Below the pieces are notes generated by a model. The model was given only the letters and a program-made list of their open reading frames with translations, was not told the DNA's origin and made no database searches. From the NCBI RefSeq assembly GCF_019597925.1, contig NZ_CP080442.1, forward strand, positions 1,033,001 through 1,097,000: a stretch of 64,000 bases of DNA, in the 5' to 3' direction. A program made the position numbers and the translations under genes. This DNA comes from [Clostridium] scindens. GTDB lineage: Bacteria > Bacillota > Clostridia > Lachnospirales > Lachnospiraceae. Of the stretch, positions 45,504 through 54,604 are shown piece by piece (position 1 is the stretch's first letter; each line of letters starts with the position of its first letter).

Positions 45504-46168
45504 TGATGGAGTATATATTAGCCCCGTCAATTCTGGCTGCGGATTTCAAGAATCTGGGCCAGGAGATGAAGAAAACAGAAGAAAATGGTGCCAGATATCT
45601 GCATTTTGACGTGATGGATGGCATGTTTGTTCCCAGCATATCCTTTGGCATGCCGGTGCTCGCATCGATAAAGGATGGGACAAGCCAGACGATGGATGTA
45701 CATCTGATGGTGCAGGAGCCCATCCGTTATGTGGAAGCATTTCAGAAAGCCGGCGCGGACATCCTTACAGTGCATTTGGAGGCATGTGAGGATGTGAAAG
45801 CGACCATTGATAAGATTCGGGAATGCGGTATGAAGGTTGGCCTGTCTATCTGTCCGGAGACGGAAGCGGAGGCACTAAAGCCTTATCTTAAGGAAGTTGA
45901 CATGATTCTGGTGATGAGCGTCCATCCAGGATTCGGAGGACAGAAGTTTATCCCGGAATCTCTTGAGAAGATCCGCAAGGTTCGGGAAATGATAGAAGAA
46001 CAAGGACTTTCCGTAGATGTGGAAGTCGATGGAGGAATCTACCTTACGAATGTCCGGGAAGTGCTGGATGCGGGAGTCAATGTTGTTGTTGCGGGCTCAG
46101 CAGTGTTTAAGGGCGAGCCGGAACAGAATACCAAAGAGTTTATGGAGATATTAAGGGATTATGAGTAA
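45503..46168 (+). CDS. rpe: Ribulose-phosphate 3-epimerase
   Basis: Interconverts ribulose-5-P and xylulose-5-P in the pentose phosphate pathway. 221 residues with family motifs LAPSILAADF at the start, HFDVMDGMFVP near 35, VHLMV near 68, MSVHPGFGGQKF near 138 and VDGGI near 175. Two ATGs (45503 and 45506) follow GAGGAGG (45491-45497); either is possible, the first overlapping the rsgA stop as ATGA-like coupling. It overlaps thiN by eight bases. Confidence 0.93.
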   Translation: MMEYILAPSILAADFKNLGQEMKKTEENGARYLHFDVMDGMFVPSISFGMPVLASIKDGTSQTMDVHLMVQEPIRYVEAFQKAGADILTVHLEACEDVKATIDKIRECGMKVGLSICPETEAEALKPYLKEVDMILVMSVHPGFGGQKFIPESLEKIRKVREMIEEQGLSVDVEVDGGIYLTNVREVLDAGVNVVVAGSAVFKGEPEQNTKEFMEILRDYE

Positions 46169-46838
46169 AAGGATTGTTATTGTAAGCGGCGGGCAGCTGG
46201 ATGAGGAACTGACGCTTTCAATTCTTAAGGATGAGAAAAGCCAGTGTATTATTGGAGTAGATAAGGGCATGGAATTTCTGTATGCCCACCAGATCATGCC
46301 CAGTTATATTGTTGGTGACTTTGACAGCGTAAATGAAGAGATTGCCGATTATTACAGGAATGAGACCAATGTCCCGATCCGGGAATTCAATCCTGTAAAA
46401 GACGCGTCCGACACGGAAATCGCGGTCAGGCTGTCTCTTACGCTCGGGTGCAGCGAACTGATTATTCTGGGCGCCACAGGTGGAAGGATCGACCACCTGT
46501 GGGCCAACGTGCAGACCCTTACCATTCCATACAAGGCAGGGGTGGATGCAAAGATTATGGACAGCCAGAATATGATCCGCCTGATCGGGGGCGGTGATAC
46601 GCATATCCGCAAGGATGAAGCATATGGGCCGTATTTTTCCGTGTTCCCGCTGGGCGAAGAGATCTTTGGATTTAACATAGAGGGCGCAAGGTATCCGCTT
46701 AGAAACCATACGCTTACGCCGTACGATAGCCTGTGCGTCAGCAACCAGATTGCAGAAGACGAAGAAGAAGTCATAATCAGTTTTCCGTCCGGCACCGTAA
46801 TCTTGATGGAGACCCGTGACAAGAGAGAACAAAAGTGA
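46161..46838 (+). CDS. Thiamine pyrophosphokinase
   Basis: Converts thiamine to thiamine diphosphate. 225 residues; motifs GVDKGMEFLY near 30, VGDFDSVNEE near 52, KDASDTEIAVRLSL near 78 (acidic metal site) and LGATGGRIDHLWANVQ near 102. Overlaps the end of rpe, as in many Firmicutes, and closes the tightly overlapping run that begins at priA. A ~50-base gap with no terminator separates it from ychF. Confidence 0.92.
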   Translation: MSKRIVIVSGGQLDEELTLSILKDEKSQCIIGVDKGMEFLYAHQIMPSYIVGDFDSVNEEIADYYRNETNVPIREFNPVKDASDTEIAVRLSLTLGCSELIILGATGGRIDHLWANVQTLTIPYKAGVDAKIMDSQNMIRLIGGGDTHIRKDEAYGPYFSVFPLGEEIFGFNIEGARYPLRNHTLTPYDSLCVSNQIAEDEEEVIISFPSGTVILMETRDKREQK

Positions 46839-46890
46839 TACACTACTGTATGTTCTGAAGAATAATGAAGCATGAAGAGAGGATCTATAG

Positions 46891-47991
46891 ATGAAGTTAG
46901 GAATCGTGGGGTTACCCAATGTTGGAAAAAGTACATTATTTAATTCATTGACGAAAGCAGGAGCAGAATCCGCCAATTATCCGTTTTGTACCATTGACCC
47001 TAATGTAGGCGTTGTAACCGTGCCGGATGAGAGGCTGAATGTACTGGGCGAGATGTATCACACCAAGAAGATCATTCCCGCGGCAATCGAGTTTGTGGAT
47101 ATTGCCGGACTTGTAAAAGGCGCCTCCAAGGGAGAAGGCCTTGGCAACCAGTTCCTTGCAAATATTCGTGAAGTCGACGCGATCGTCCACGTGGTACGCT
47201 GCTTCGAAGATGGCAATATCGTGCACGTAGACGGAAGCATCAACCCGTTGAGGGATATTGAGACCATCAATCTGGAATTAATTTTTTCAGATTTGGAAAT
47301 ACTTGAGCGTAGAATTGCAAAGACTACCAAGGTGGCAAGAAATGACAAGACGGCTGCAAAGGAACTGGCTTTGCTTGAAAAGATCAAGGCACATCTGGAA
47401 GAAGGAAGGCTTGCAAAGACTTTCGAGGGCGCTGAGGATGAGGAAGAACTGGCCTGGCTTACGGGGTATAATCTTCTGACCTATAAGCCGGTGATCTATG
47501 CGGCGAATGTAGCAGAGGATGATCTGGCCGACGACGGCGCCGGAAACGCCGGAGTACAGGCTGTAAGAGAGTACGCAGGGAAAGAGCAGAGCGAGGTGTT
47601 CGTAGTCTGCGCGCAGATCGAGCAGGAGATTGCCGAACTGGATGATGAGGAGAAGAAGATGTTTCTGGAAGATCTGGGATTGGAAGAATCCGGGCTTGAG
47701 AAACTGATTAAGGCAAGCTACCGGCTTCTGGGACTGATCAGCTATCTGACTGCCGGAGAGCCGGAGGTACGGGCATGGACCATTACCAAGGGCACGAAGG
47801 CTCCCCAGGCGGCAGGAAAGATTCATACAGACTTTGAACGGGGATTTATTCGGGCAGAGGTAGTTGCCTACGATGACCTGATTGAATGCGGAAGCCACAA
47901 TGCAGCAAAGGAAAAGGGATTAATCAGGCTGGAAGGCAAAGACTACGTCGTACAGGACGGAGATATCATGCTGTTCCGCTTCAACGTATAG
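46891..47991 (+). CDS. ychF: Redox-regulated P-loop ATPase YchF
   Basis: Obg-family translation-associated ATPase (OLA1 type), 366 residues. G1 GLPNVGKST at 6-14, G3 [17 protein letters not shown] near 68-84, and NVAEDD in place of the GTP-specific NKxD motif, which explains ATP preference. C-terminal TGS domain with [24 protein letters not shown] ribosome site before ATG 46891. Followed by lgt after 15 bases. Confidence 0.95.
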   Translation: MKLGIVGLPNVGKSTLFNSLTKAGAESANYPFCTIDPNVGVVTVPDERLNVLGEMYHTKKIIPAAIEFVDIAGLVKGASKGEGLGNQFLANIREVDAIVHVVRCFEDGNIVHVDGSINPLRDIETINLELIFSDLEILERRIAKTTKVARNDKTAAKELALLEKIKAHLEEGRLAKTFEGAEDEEELAWLTGYNLLTYKPVIYAANVAEDDLADDGAGNAGVQAVREYAGKEQSEVFVVCAQIEQEIAELDDEEKKMFLEDLGLEESGLEKLIKASYRLLGLISYLTAGEPEVRAWTITKGTKAPQAAGKIHTDFERGFIRAEVVAYDDLIECGSHNAAKEKGLIRLEGKDYVVQDGDIMLFRFNV

Positions 47992-48006
47992 GAAGGAAGA
48001 CCGAAG

Positions 48007-48873
48007 ATGCACAGAACTATTGATTTTCCGAATATAGGGATACACCTTACGTCAGTAGGCGATCATATTACTATATTTGGCTTTGACATCGCGTTTTATG
48101 GTATGATTATAGGACTAGGAATACTGACGGGGCTTTTGATTGCCGCGGCAGAGGCAAAAAGAAGCGGGCAGAATCCGGAGGATTATTTTGATCTGGCAAT
48201 CTATGCGGTGATATTTTCCATTATCGGGGCAAGGCTTTACTATGTGGCCTTCTCCTGGGATATGTACAAGGATGATCTGCTGAGCATCCTGAATATCCGT
48301 CAGGGGGGACTTGCAATCTATGGAGGCGTGATCGCGGCGGTAATCACGGTATTTGTATTTGCGAGGGTCAAGAAGATGTCGGCGACGCTGATACTGGATA
48401 CCGCAGGCCTGGGACTTGTAGCCGGGCAGATGATTGGACGATGGGGCAACTTTTTTAACCGGGAAGCATTTGGCGAGTATACCAACAGTTTTCTGGCTAT
48501 GCGGCTCCCGGTAGATGCAGTCAGAGGCTCAGATATTACTGAACTGATGCGCAAGAACATGGAGACGGTAAAAGGCGTATCCTATATCCAGGTACATCCT
48601 ACCTTTCTCTATGAGTCGTTATGGTGCCTGATGGTTTTGATTATCATGCTGATATACAGAAAGCATAAGAAGTTTAACGGCGAGTTATTCCTGGTCTATC
48701 TGTTTGGATATGGCTTGGGACGATTCTGGATCGAGGGACTCAGGACAGACCAGCTGCTGATTCCGAAGATTGGGCTTCCGGTATCCCAGATACTGGCAGG
48801 AGTGCTGGTGGTGGCATCGCTGGCGCTTATTATCTATAAACGAATTGAATTGAAAAAAGTAGAGAAGGAATAA
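48007..48873 (+). CDS. lgt: Prolipoprotein diacylglyceryl transferase
   Basis: Transfers diacylglycerol from phosphatidylglycerol to the lipobox cysteine of prelipoproteins. 288 residues with about seven membrane helices. The Lgt signature GRWGNFFNREAFG lies near 139-151 with its catalytic Arg; HPTFLYESLW near 197 and GRFWIEGLRTD near 238 are further conserved motifs. It would act on lipoproteins such as the peptide-binding protein encoded at 12897. A strong terminator follows. Confidence 0.95.
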   Translation: MHRTIDFPNIGIHLTSVGDHITIFGFDIAFYGMIIGLGILTGLLIAAAEAKRSGQNPEDYFDLAIYAVIFSIIGARLYYVAFSWDMYKDDLLSILNIRQGGLAIYGGVIAAVITVFVFARVKKMSATLILDTAGLGLVAGQMIGRWGNFFNREAFGEYTNSFLAMRLPVDAVRGSDITELMRKNMETVKGVSYIQVHPTFLYESLWCLMVLIIMLIYRKHKKFNGELFLVYLFGYGLGRFWIEGLRTDQLLIPKIGLPVSQILAGVLVVASLALIIYKRIELKKVEKE

Positions 48874-48886
48874 AAGGGTATCATAG

Positions 48887-48947
48887 ATATCCCCTGCAAA
48901 GAATGCGAAGGCAATGTGCCTCAGGACTCTTTGCAGGGGATATTTTC
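48887..48947 (+). terminator. Strong intrinsic terminator after lgt
   Basis: A perfect 16-base stem: ATATCCCCTGCAAAGA (48887-48902) with its complement at 48928-48943, then TTTTC. It separates the long housekeeping run from the convergent gene. Confidence 0.9.
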
Positions 48948-48960
48948 ATATAGGAATATG

Positions 48961-49584
48961 CTATCGTTTCAATATTGCCAGAATGATAAAGAGGGCGCCT
49001 CCTATAAAGGACAGATCCTTTGGGCATCGATTGCTGATCTTACGCCCGAGGAACAGGCCGAGATAGGTGAAGGCCTCTCCCATGGCGAATGTGGCAGCCA
49101 CCGTCAGAGGAACGGAGATCTTGAGGAATGCGGCCATTGTGCCTGCTATGAGACTGTCAATAGACATGGCAAGGGAAAAGAAGATGGCCTCCTTCCAGGA
49201 CAGGCAGTGACTCTGGTCGGCATCTGCCTCCATAGGATCGCTGTAAATATTAATGATGAAACGTAACTGTGAAAACGTAAAATGTATATCTTTTCGGACT
49301 TCCTTATGGTGCCTGAGATACTGCCGGATGCTGGAGTCCGTCAGTTTCAGGCACCCAAGGAAGAGGAGGCTGAAAAAACAGATCTCACGGGTGAATGTCT
49401 CCGGGATGATCCGGTCAAGGAGATTGCCGAACAGCAGGGATATGCCCAGGCATAGGCTGCATATCCCATTGACCGCAAGGATCTGCTTCCAGGAAAGCCG
49501 AACCTGGTTGGTGCCATATGCGGCGCTGGCAACAAAAGTGTCCAGGCAAAGGGCAGAAACGAGAAGGAAAATATGAAGAAACAT
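48961..49584 (-). CDS. MntP/YtaF-family sporulation membrane protein
   Basis: A 207-residue membrane protein with about six helices, a distant relative of the manganese exporter MntP. The first helix LLVSALCLDTFVASAAYG carries the conserved Asp, and the second repeat begins after a soluble loop with DADQSHCLSWKEAI and AMSIDSLIAG, the wording seen in YtaF sporulation proteins of Bacillus and clostridia. Transport of Mn2+ or a related ion is possible but YtaF function is not established. It is convergent to lgt and divergent from the antiporter gene; no manganese riboswitch was found in its own 130-base upstream region. Confidence 0.82.
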   Translation of the reverse strand: MFLHIFLLVSALCLDTFVASAAYGTNQVRLSWKQILAVNGICSLCLGISLLFGNLLDRIIPETFTREICFFSLLFLGCLKLTDSSIRQYLRHHKEVRKDIHFTFSQLRFIINIYSDPMEADADQSHCLSWKEAIFFSLAMSIDSLIAGTMAAFLKISVPLTVAATFAMGEAFTYLGLFLGRKISNRCPKDLSFIGGALFIILAILKR

Positions 49585-49713
49585 AATAACATGCCTTTTT
49601 CCCTATTATATTCAGAAAAAGTCGTTCCGACATAACCTGGGATATATTTTGCGGAAGAAAATCATATATTTGCAGAGAAGATTCTTGTTCATAAGACAGA
49701 AAGTGGGCAAAAT

Positions 49714-50664
49714 ATGACGGTAGGGTACTATATTCTGATTTTCTTGTTTGGGCTGGTGCTCCTGGTATGGGGGAGCAGCCTGTTTGTAGACAGCGCTGTG
49801 TCTGTGGCCGGGAGGCTGCATCTTCCTGAGGTACTGATCGGGGCTACGATTGTAAGCCTGGGGACGACGCTTCCGGAGGTGCTGTTTTCAACCATGGCAT
49901 CCGTGCGGCATCTTCCGGAAATGGCAATTGGCAATGCGCTGGGCTCCATTCTGTGCAATACCGGATTCATTGCAGGAATGATGCTGGTTTTGCGTCCGAT
50001 TTATCTGAGCGGCAAGGCAGTGGCAAACGTCGTATCCGGGACGGTGTTCCTGGGCTTGTCATTTGCGGTGTATGTGGCGGGCGGCGTCATGGGGCAGGGA
50101 CTATCCAGGACGACGGGCGGCATGCTTCTCGTCATCTGTATTCTGTTTCTTGCTTATAATGTACGCAATGCTTACAGCCAGCAGCAGGAGGAGAAGGAGA
50201 TGCATGCCCAGGAACAGGCCTTTGGAATCAGCGACATTATCCGGCTTGTGCTGGAAGCGGTAGTGATCTATATCGGTGCCAGCATGCTGGTGGAAGTAGG
50301 GCCGAAGCTTGCCAGGGCCTTTGGCGTCCCGGAAATGATCATTTCTCTTACATTCGTGGCCTTAGGAACCTCTCTTCCGGAACTGGTCACCTCCCTTATG
50401 GCCCTTAGAAAGAAGCATGCATCCCTGTCTATGGGAAACATCATAGGAGCGGATATTCTGAATTTTGTGATGGTAGGGGGACTGTCGGCTGTCATCTGCC
50501 CGATCCCGTTCCAAGAGAGTATCTTGAAATTAGAACTCCCGGTTATCTTTTTCATGCTGTTTATTCTGTGTGTTCCATCTATTAGCAGGAAGAAGGCTGG
50601 CAGGCTGCAGGGGCTTCTTCTACTGGGAAGCTATATCCTGTATCTGACAGTTCTGGCGGCATAA
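49714..50664 (+). CDS. Calcium/sodium antiporter, YrbG family
   Basis: Cation exchanger of the CaCA superfamily, 316 residues and about ten helices in two inverted halves. Both alpha-repeats are present: LGTTLPEVLFSTMA...GNALGSILCN near 50-88 and LGTSLPELVTSLMA...GNIIGADILN near 215-252, whose acidic and Ser/Asn residues bind the ions. A charged cytoplasmic loop separates the halves (about 150-170). Single gene; shares a short divergent region with the YtaF-like gene. Confidence 0.9.
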   Translation: MTVGYYILIFLFGLVLLVWGSSLFVDSAVSVAGRLHLPEVLIGATIVSLGTTLPEVLFSTMASVRHLPEMAIGNALGSILCNTGFIAGMMLVLRPIYLSGKAVANVVSGTVFLGLSFAVYVAGGVMGQGLSRTTGGMLLVICILFLAYNVRNAYSQQQEEKEMHAQEQAFGISDIIRLVLEAVVIYIGASMLVEVGPKLARAFGVPEMIISLTFVALGTSLPELVTSLMALRKKHASLSMGNIIGADILNFVMVGGLSAVICPIPFQESILKLELPVIFFMLFILCVPSISRKKAGRLQGLLLLGSYILYLTVLAA

Positions 50665-50764
50665 GGTGGTTTTTTCTTGGAAAGAAGTAACCATGATTTG
50701 TGCAATATTACTAAAAAGAGAAGGTAAAAATATAGCTACGCAACTAAGGAAGTTGGAAAAGGAT

Positions 50765-50821
50765 GAAAGAACTTTCAGAAGGATTCAAGTTGCTTGAAAA
50801 TAAAAACAATGCTGTTATACT
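50765..50821 (+). promoter_or_regulatory. nan promoter with two palindromes
   Basis: Promoter TTGAAA (50794-50799), 16 bases, TATACT (50816-50821). The palindrome TTCAAG-TTG-CTTGAA (50784-50798) overlaps the -35, and a second one, GAAAG-AA-CTTTC (50765-50776), lies just upstream. Both are good candidates for the RpiR-type regulator encoded in the cluster. Confidence 0.6.
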
Positions 50822-50853
50822 AAAGTCAGAAAAGACAAGGAAGGTGCACAAAG

Positions 50854-51543
50854 ATGAATGAGAGAGTGAGCAATTTACAGGGGAAATTAATCGTATCCTG
50901 CCAGGCGCTGCCGCACGAACCCCTACATTCTTCTTTTATCATGGGAAGAATGGCTGTTGCGGCCAAAGAAGGCGGAGCGGCAGGCATCCGTGCCAATACA
51001 AAGGAAGATATTAAGGAGATACAGTCACAGGTCGATCTTCCGGTCATAGGCATCGTAAAGCGTGATTACGAAGGAAGCAAAGTGTATATCACGCCAACCA
51101 TGAAGGAGATTGATGAGTTGATGGAAGTAGGGCCGGAGATCATCGCAGTGGATGCGACGTCTGACCTTCGCCCGGGTAATATAACGATCGATCAGTTCTT
51201 CGGACAGATCAAAGAGAAATATCCTGACCAGCTTCTTATGGCTGACTGCTCTACCATCGAAGAAGCAATTCATGCAGATGAGCTTGGGTTTGACTTTATT
51301 GGGACGACGATGGTAGGGTATACGGATCAAAGCAAGGGTGATCGGATAGAAGAAAACGATTTTGAAATCTTGCGCAAGATTGTAGCCAATGTAAAGAATA
51401 AGGTCATTGCAGAAGGCAATATTAATACGCCGCAGAAGGCCAGACGCGTGATCGAGCTGGGGGCATTCAGCGTTGTCGTAGGCTCCATTATTACGAGGCC
51501 GCAGCTGATCACCAAGTCATTTGCCGAGGAACTAGACAAATAA
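50854..51543 (+). CDS. nanE: N-acetylmannosamine-6-phosphate 2-epimerase
   Basis: Converts ManNAc-6-P to GlcNAc-6-P in sialic-acid breakdown. 229 residues, TIM barrel; family motifs VSCQALPHEPLH near 11-22, GGAAGIRAN near 40, VIGIVKRDY near 62 (catalytic Lys) and AEGNINTPQKA near 185 with VVGSIITRP near the end. First gene after the nan promoter; its product is the substrate of NagA encoded at the far end of the cluster. Confidence 0.94.
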   Translation: MNERVSNLQGKLIVSCQALPHEPLHSSFIMGRMAVAAKEGGAAGIRANTKEDIKEIQSQVDLPVIGIVKRDYEGSKVYITPTMKEIDELMEVGPEIIAVDATSDLRPGNITIDQFFGQIKEKYPDQLLMADCSTIEEAIHADELGFDFIGTTMVGYTDQSKGDRIEENDFEILRKIVANVKNKVIAEGNINTPQKARRVIELGAFSVVVGSIITRPQLITKSFAEELDK

Positions 51544-51593
51544 GAACATTATAACATCACATAAAAATAAAAAATGAAAAGGAGAAAAGCATT

Positions 51594-52514
51594 ATGAGAA
51601 ACTTGGACAAGTACAAAGGCGTCATTCCTGCATTCTATGCATGTTATGACAAAGAAGGCAACATTAGCCCCAAAGGCGTGCAGGAACTTACTAGATATTT
51701 TGTGGAAAAAGGGGTAAAAGGAATCTATGTAAACGGATCTTCCGGAGAGTGCATCTACCAGAGCGTGGAAGATAAGAAGATTGTTCTTGAGAATGTGATG
51801 AAGGCGGCAGAAGGAAAACTGACGGTGATCGCCCATGTTGCATGCAATAACACGAAGGATAGCCAGGAACTGGCGCGCCATGCGGAAAGCCTTGGAGTCG
51901 ACGCGATTGCGGCAATCCCTCCGATCTACTTCCATCTGCCGGAATATGCCATTGCGCAGTACTGGAATGATATTAGTTCTGCTGCGCCAAATACAGATTT
52001 TGTAATCTATAATATTCCGCAGCTTGCAGGCGTCGCGCTTACCATGGGCCTGTTTGAGGAAATGAGAAAGAACCCAAGAGTAATCGGCGTTAAGAATTCT
52101 TCTATGCCAGTGCAGGATATCCAGATGTTCAAGCAGGCTGCGGGAGAAGACTATATTATCTTCAACGGTCCGGACGAGCAGTTTATGAGCGGCCGCGTGA
52201 TCGGAGCAGAAGGAGCCATCGGAGGCACTTACGGGGCGATGCCAGAACTGTTCCTTAAGCTGGACGAGCATGTGAAGAATGGAGAGATTGAAAAGGCAAG
52301 AGAACTTCAGCACGCGATCAATGCGATCATCTACAAGATGTGTTCTGCCCATGGAAATATGTATGGAGTGATTAAGGAAATTCTTAAGAGGAATGAGAAT
52401 CTGGAACTTGGCGGAGTCAGGGAGCCGCTGCCTTCATTGATAGACAGCGACATGCCGATCGTAGAAGAGGCGGCCAGAATGATCTGCGAAGCAAAAGAAA
52501 AGTATTTGGCATAG
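51594..52514 (+). CDS. nanA: N-acetylneuraminate lyase (DHDPS family)
   Basis: Aldolase that splits sialic acid to ManNAc and pyruvate. 306 residues. The family pieces are present: GSSGECIY near 49, the Tyr in VIYNIPQLAG near 138 and the Schiff-base Lys in IGVKNSS near 164. The setting (NanE, SSS transporter, ManNAc kinase) supports NanA rather than another DHDPS relative. AAAAGGAG ribosome site before ATG 51594. Confidence 0.9.
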   Translation: MRNLDKYKGVIPAFYACYDKEGNISPKGVQELTRYFVEKGVKGIYVNGSSGECIYQSVEDKKIVLENVMKAAEGKLTVIAHVACNNTKDSQELARHAESLGVDAIAAIPPIYFHLPEYAIAQYWNDISSAAPNTDFVIYNIPQLAGVALTMGLFEEMRKNPRVIGVKNSSMPVQDIQMFKQAAGEDYIIFNGPDEQFMSGRVIGAEGAIGGTYGAMPELFLKLDEHVKNGEIEKARELQHAINAIIYKMCSAHGNMYGVIKEILKRNENLELGGVREPLPSLIDSDMPIVEEAARMICEAKEKYLA

Positions 52515-52561
52515 TATAAGCCAGCCCAGACACGAATGAGAGAGTTTTAGGAGGAAAAGAC

Positions 52562-54067
52562 ATGCAAGGCTTTACAGTAATTGATTTGGTTATTTTGATC
52601 GTATATCTGGCGGCAGTCCTGTTCGCCGGCCTTCACTTCGCGAAGAAGGAGATGAAGGGGAAGGAGTATTTCAAGAGTGACGGTACCGTGCCCTGGTGGG
52701 TAACGTCCGTATCTATCTTTGCAACCCTGCTTAGTCCGATATCTTTCCTGTCGCTTGCGGGAAACTCCTATGCAGGAACATGGATCATGTGGTTCGCCCA
52801 GCTGGGCATGCTGCTGGCAATCCCGCTTACCATCAAGTTCTTCCTGCCAATCTACAGCAAACTGGATATTGATACGGCGTATCACTATCTGGAATTAAGA
52901 TTCGGAAGCAAAGGACTTCGCGTATTAGGCGCCGTAATGTTCATCATCTACCAGGTAGGGCGCATGTCTATCATCATGTACCTGCCGTGCATGGTATTGG
53001 GAAGCCTGACTGGCATCAGCGTGAATCTGCTGATTATCATTATGGGAGTCATCGCGATCATTTATTCTTACACAGGCGGATTAAAGTCCGTACTATGGAC
53101 AGACTTCATACAAGGATCCGTATTGTTGATCGGCGTTACCTTCGCGCTGGTATTCCTTCTTTCACATATTGACGGAGGGCTTGGAGCCATCTTCACGGCA
53201 TTTACTGCGGAACACAAATTCCTGGCAGTCGACCAGCCGATCTTTGACATCAATATATTAAAAGACAGCGTTTTCATTATGATCGTGGGCGCAGGCTTTA
53301 ATACGATGGGCTCTTATGTATCCAGCCAGGACATCGTACAGCGTTTTACGACAACGACAGATACGAAGAAACTGAATAAGATGATGCTGACAAACGGAGC
53401 ATTATCCATCTTTATTGCCACCGTATTCTACCTGATCGGTACAGGACTGTATGTATTCTACCAGCAGAACGCACTGCCGCCGGCAGCAGCGCAGGATCAG
53501 ATATTTGCATCCTACATCGCGTTCGAGCTTCCGGTAGGCATCACGGGACTTTTGCTGGCGGCCATCTACGCGGCATCCCAGTCTACGCTGTCAACAGGGC
53601 TTAATTCTGTGGCGGCCAGCTGGACCTTGGATATTCAGGCAAGGCTTAGCAAGAAAGAGTTAAGTTTCGAGAAGCAGACCAAGATTGGACAGTATGTTTC
53701 CCTGATCGTCGGAATCTTCTCTATCGCGGTAGCCATGGTTCTGGCAAATGGCGGGGTTAAGTCCGCATACGAATGGTTCAACGGATTTATGGGACTGGTA
53801 CTTGGAATCCTGGTTGGAACATTTATCCTAGGAGCATTTACGAAGGTAGCAAACACCTTTGGAGCAACGCTTGCATTTATCGCCGCATCAGCGGTCATGG
53901 TTGGAATCAAGTACTTCGCTCCGGCAGGCTCCGTATCCATCTGGTCCTACTCTTTGATCTCCATCGCGGTATCCTTAGTCGTAGGCATTCCGGCGAGCCT
54001 GATCTGGAGAAAGGTAAAGAACGATACATCCGTACCGGCTCCGAACACTACGGTTTTCAAAAAATAA
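52562..54067 (+). CDS. Sodium:solute symporter, probable sialic-acid transporter
   Basis: Sodium-coupled transporter of the SSS family, 501 residues, about 13 membrane helices. Starts with FTVIDLVILIVYLAAVLFAGLHFAKKE; the sodium-binding segment YTGGLKSVLWTD lies near 167-178. Placed directly after nanA and before the YhcH gene, it probably imports N-acetylneuraminate (NanX/SiaT type), using a sodium gradient rather than TRAP or ABC machinery. Confidence 0.88.
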   Translation: MQGFTVIDLVILIVYLAAVLFAGLHFAKKEMKGKEYFKSDGTVPWWVTSVSIFATLLSPISFLSLAGNSYAGTWIMWFAQLGMLLAIPLTIKFFLPIYSKLDIDTAYHYLELRFGSKGLRVLGAVMFIIYQVGRMSIIMYLPCMVLGSLTGISVNLLIIIMGVIAIIYSYTGGLKSVLWTDFIQGSVLLIGVTFALVFLLSHIDGGLGAIFTAFTAEHKFLAVDQPIFDINILKDSVFIMIVGAGFNTMGSYVSSQDIVQRFTTTTDTKKLNKMMLTNGALSIFIATVFYLIGTGLYVFYQQNALPPAAAQDQIFASYIAFELPVGITGLLLAAIYAASQSTLSTGLNSVAASWTLDIQARLSKKELSFEKQTKIGQYVSLIVGIFSIAVAMVLANGGVKSAYEWFNGFMGLVLGILVGTFILGAFTKVANTFGATLAFIAASAVMVGIKYFAPAGSVSIWSYSLISIAVSLVVGIPASLIWRKVKNDTSVPAPNTTVFKK

Positions 54068-54085
54068 GCCAAGGGAGAATAGAAA

Positions 54086-54535
54086 ATGATATTTGGAAAT
54101 GTTGGGAATTTAAAAGAATTCCCGTATCTGGAAGAACAGGTACAAGAGTGCTTTGCGTATTTTAAAAGCCATAATATGGCAGACTATGAAAAGGGATGCC
54201 ATGAGATTGACGGAGACCGGCTGTTCGTAAACGTTGTGGAATATACGACTACGACGACGGAGGAGAGATTCTGGGAAGCCCATAAGAATTATCTGGATGT
54301 CCATGTGATGATCCGGGGCACAGAGCAGATCGATGTGAACTTCATACAGAATATGGAGCAGAAAGATTTTGTGGAAAAGGATGATTTTCTTCCGCTGGAA
54401 GGAGAAAAGAACGGCCATGTAATATTAAGAGATGGCGATTTCCTGGTCTGCTATCCAAGCGACGGGCACCGGACTGCAATTGCGGTTAATGGACCGGAAG
54501 AGATAAAGAAGGCGATATTTAAAGTAAAGATATAA
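54086..54535 (+). CDS. YhcH/YjgK/YiaL family protein (NanQ-like)
   Basis: A 149-residue cupin-like (DUF386) protein. In sialic-acid operons this family opens or epimerises free sialic acid or its anomers (the E. coli relative is called NanQ). Conserved motifs: EKGCHEIDGDRLFVNVVEY near 34-52 and LDVHVMIRGTEQID near 71-84 with the metal-site His, and CYPSDGHRTAIAV near 128. The terminator at 54546 comes directly after this gene. Confidence 0.87.
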   Translation: MIFGNVGNLKEFPYLEEQVQECFAYFKSHNMADYEKGCHEIDGDRLFVNVVEYTTTTTEERFWEAHKNYLDVHVMIRGTEQIDVNFIQNMEQKDFVEKDDFLPLEGEKNGHVILRDGDFLVCYPSDGHRTAIAVNGPEEIKKAIFKVKI

Positions 54536-54545
54536 TCTGCGGCGA

Positions 54546-54580
54546 GGCAAACCAGAGAGACTCTCTGGATTTGCCTTTTT
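54546..54580 (+). terminator. Intraoperonic terminator in the nan cluster
   Basis: GGCAAA plus CCAGAGAG pairs with CTCTCTGG plus TTTGCC (one bulged A), then five Ts. It should lower expression of the downstream esterase-kinase-regulator-deacetylase genes relative to nanE-A-transporter-YhcH. Confidence 0.75.
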
Positions 54581-54604
54581 GCAGTATAGACGAGGTGAGA
54601 AGAT

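Noticed and set aside
48916..49266. A 116-residue plus-strand frame after lgt
   Set aside because: It is antisense to the YtaF-like gene, begins inside the terminator, and has no ribosome site.
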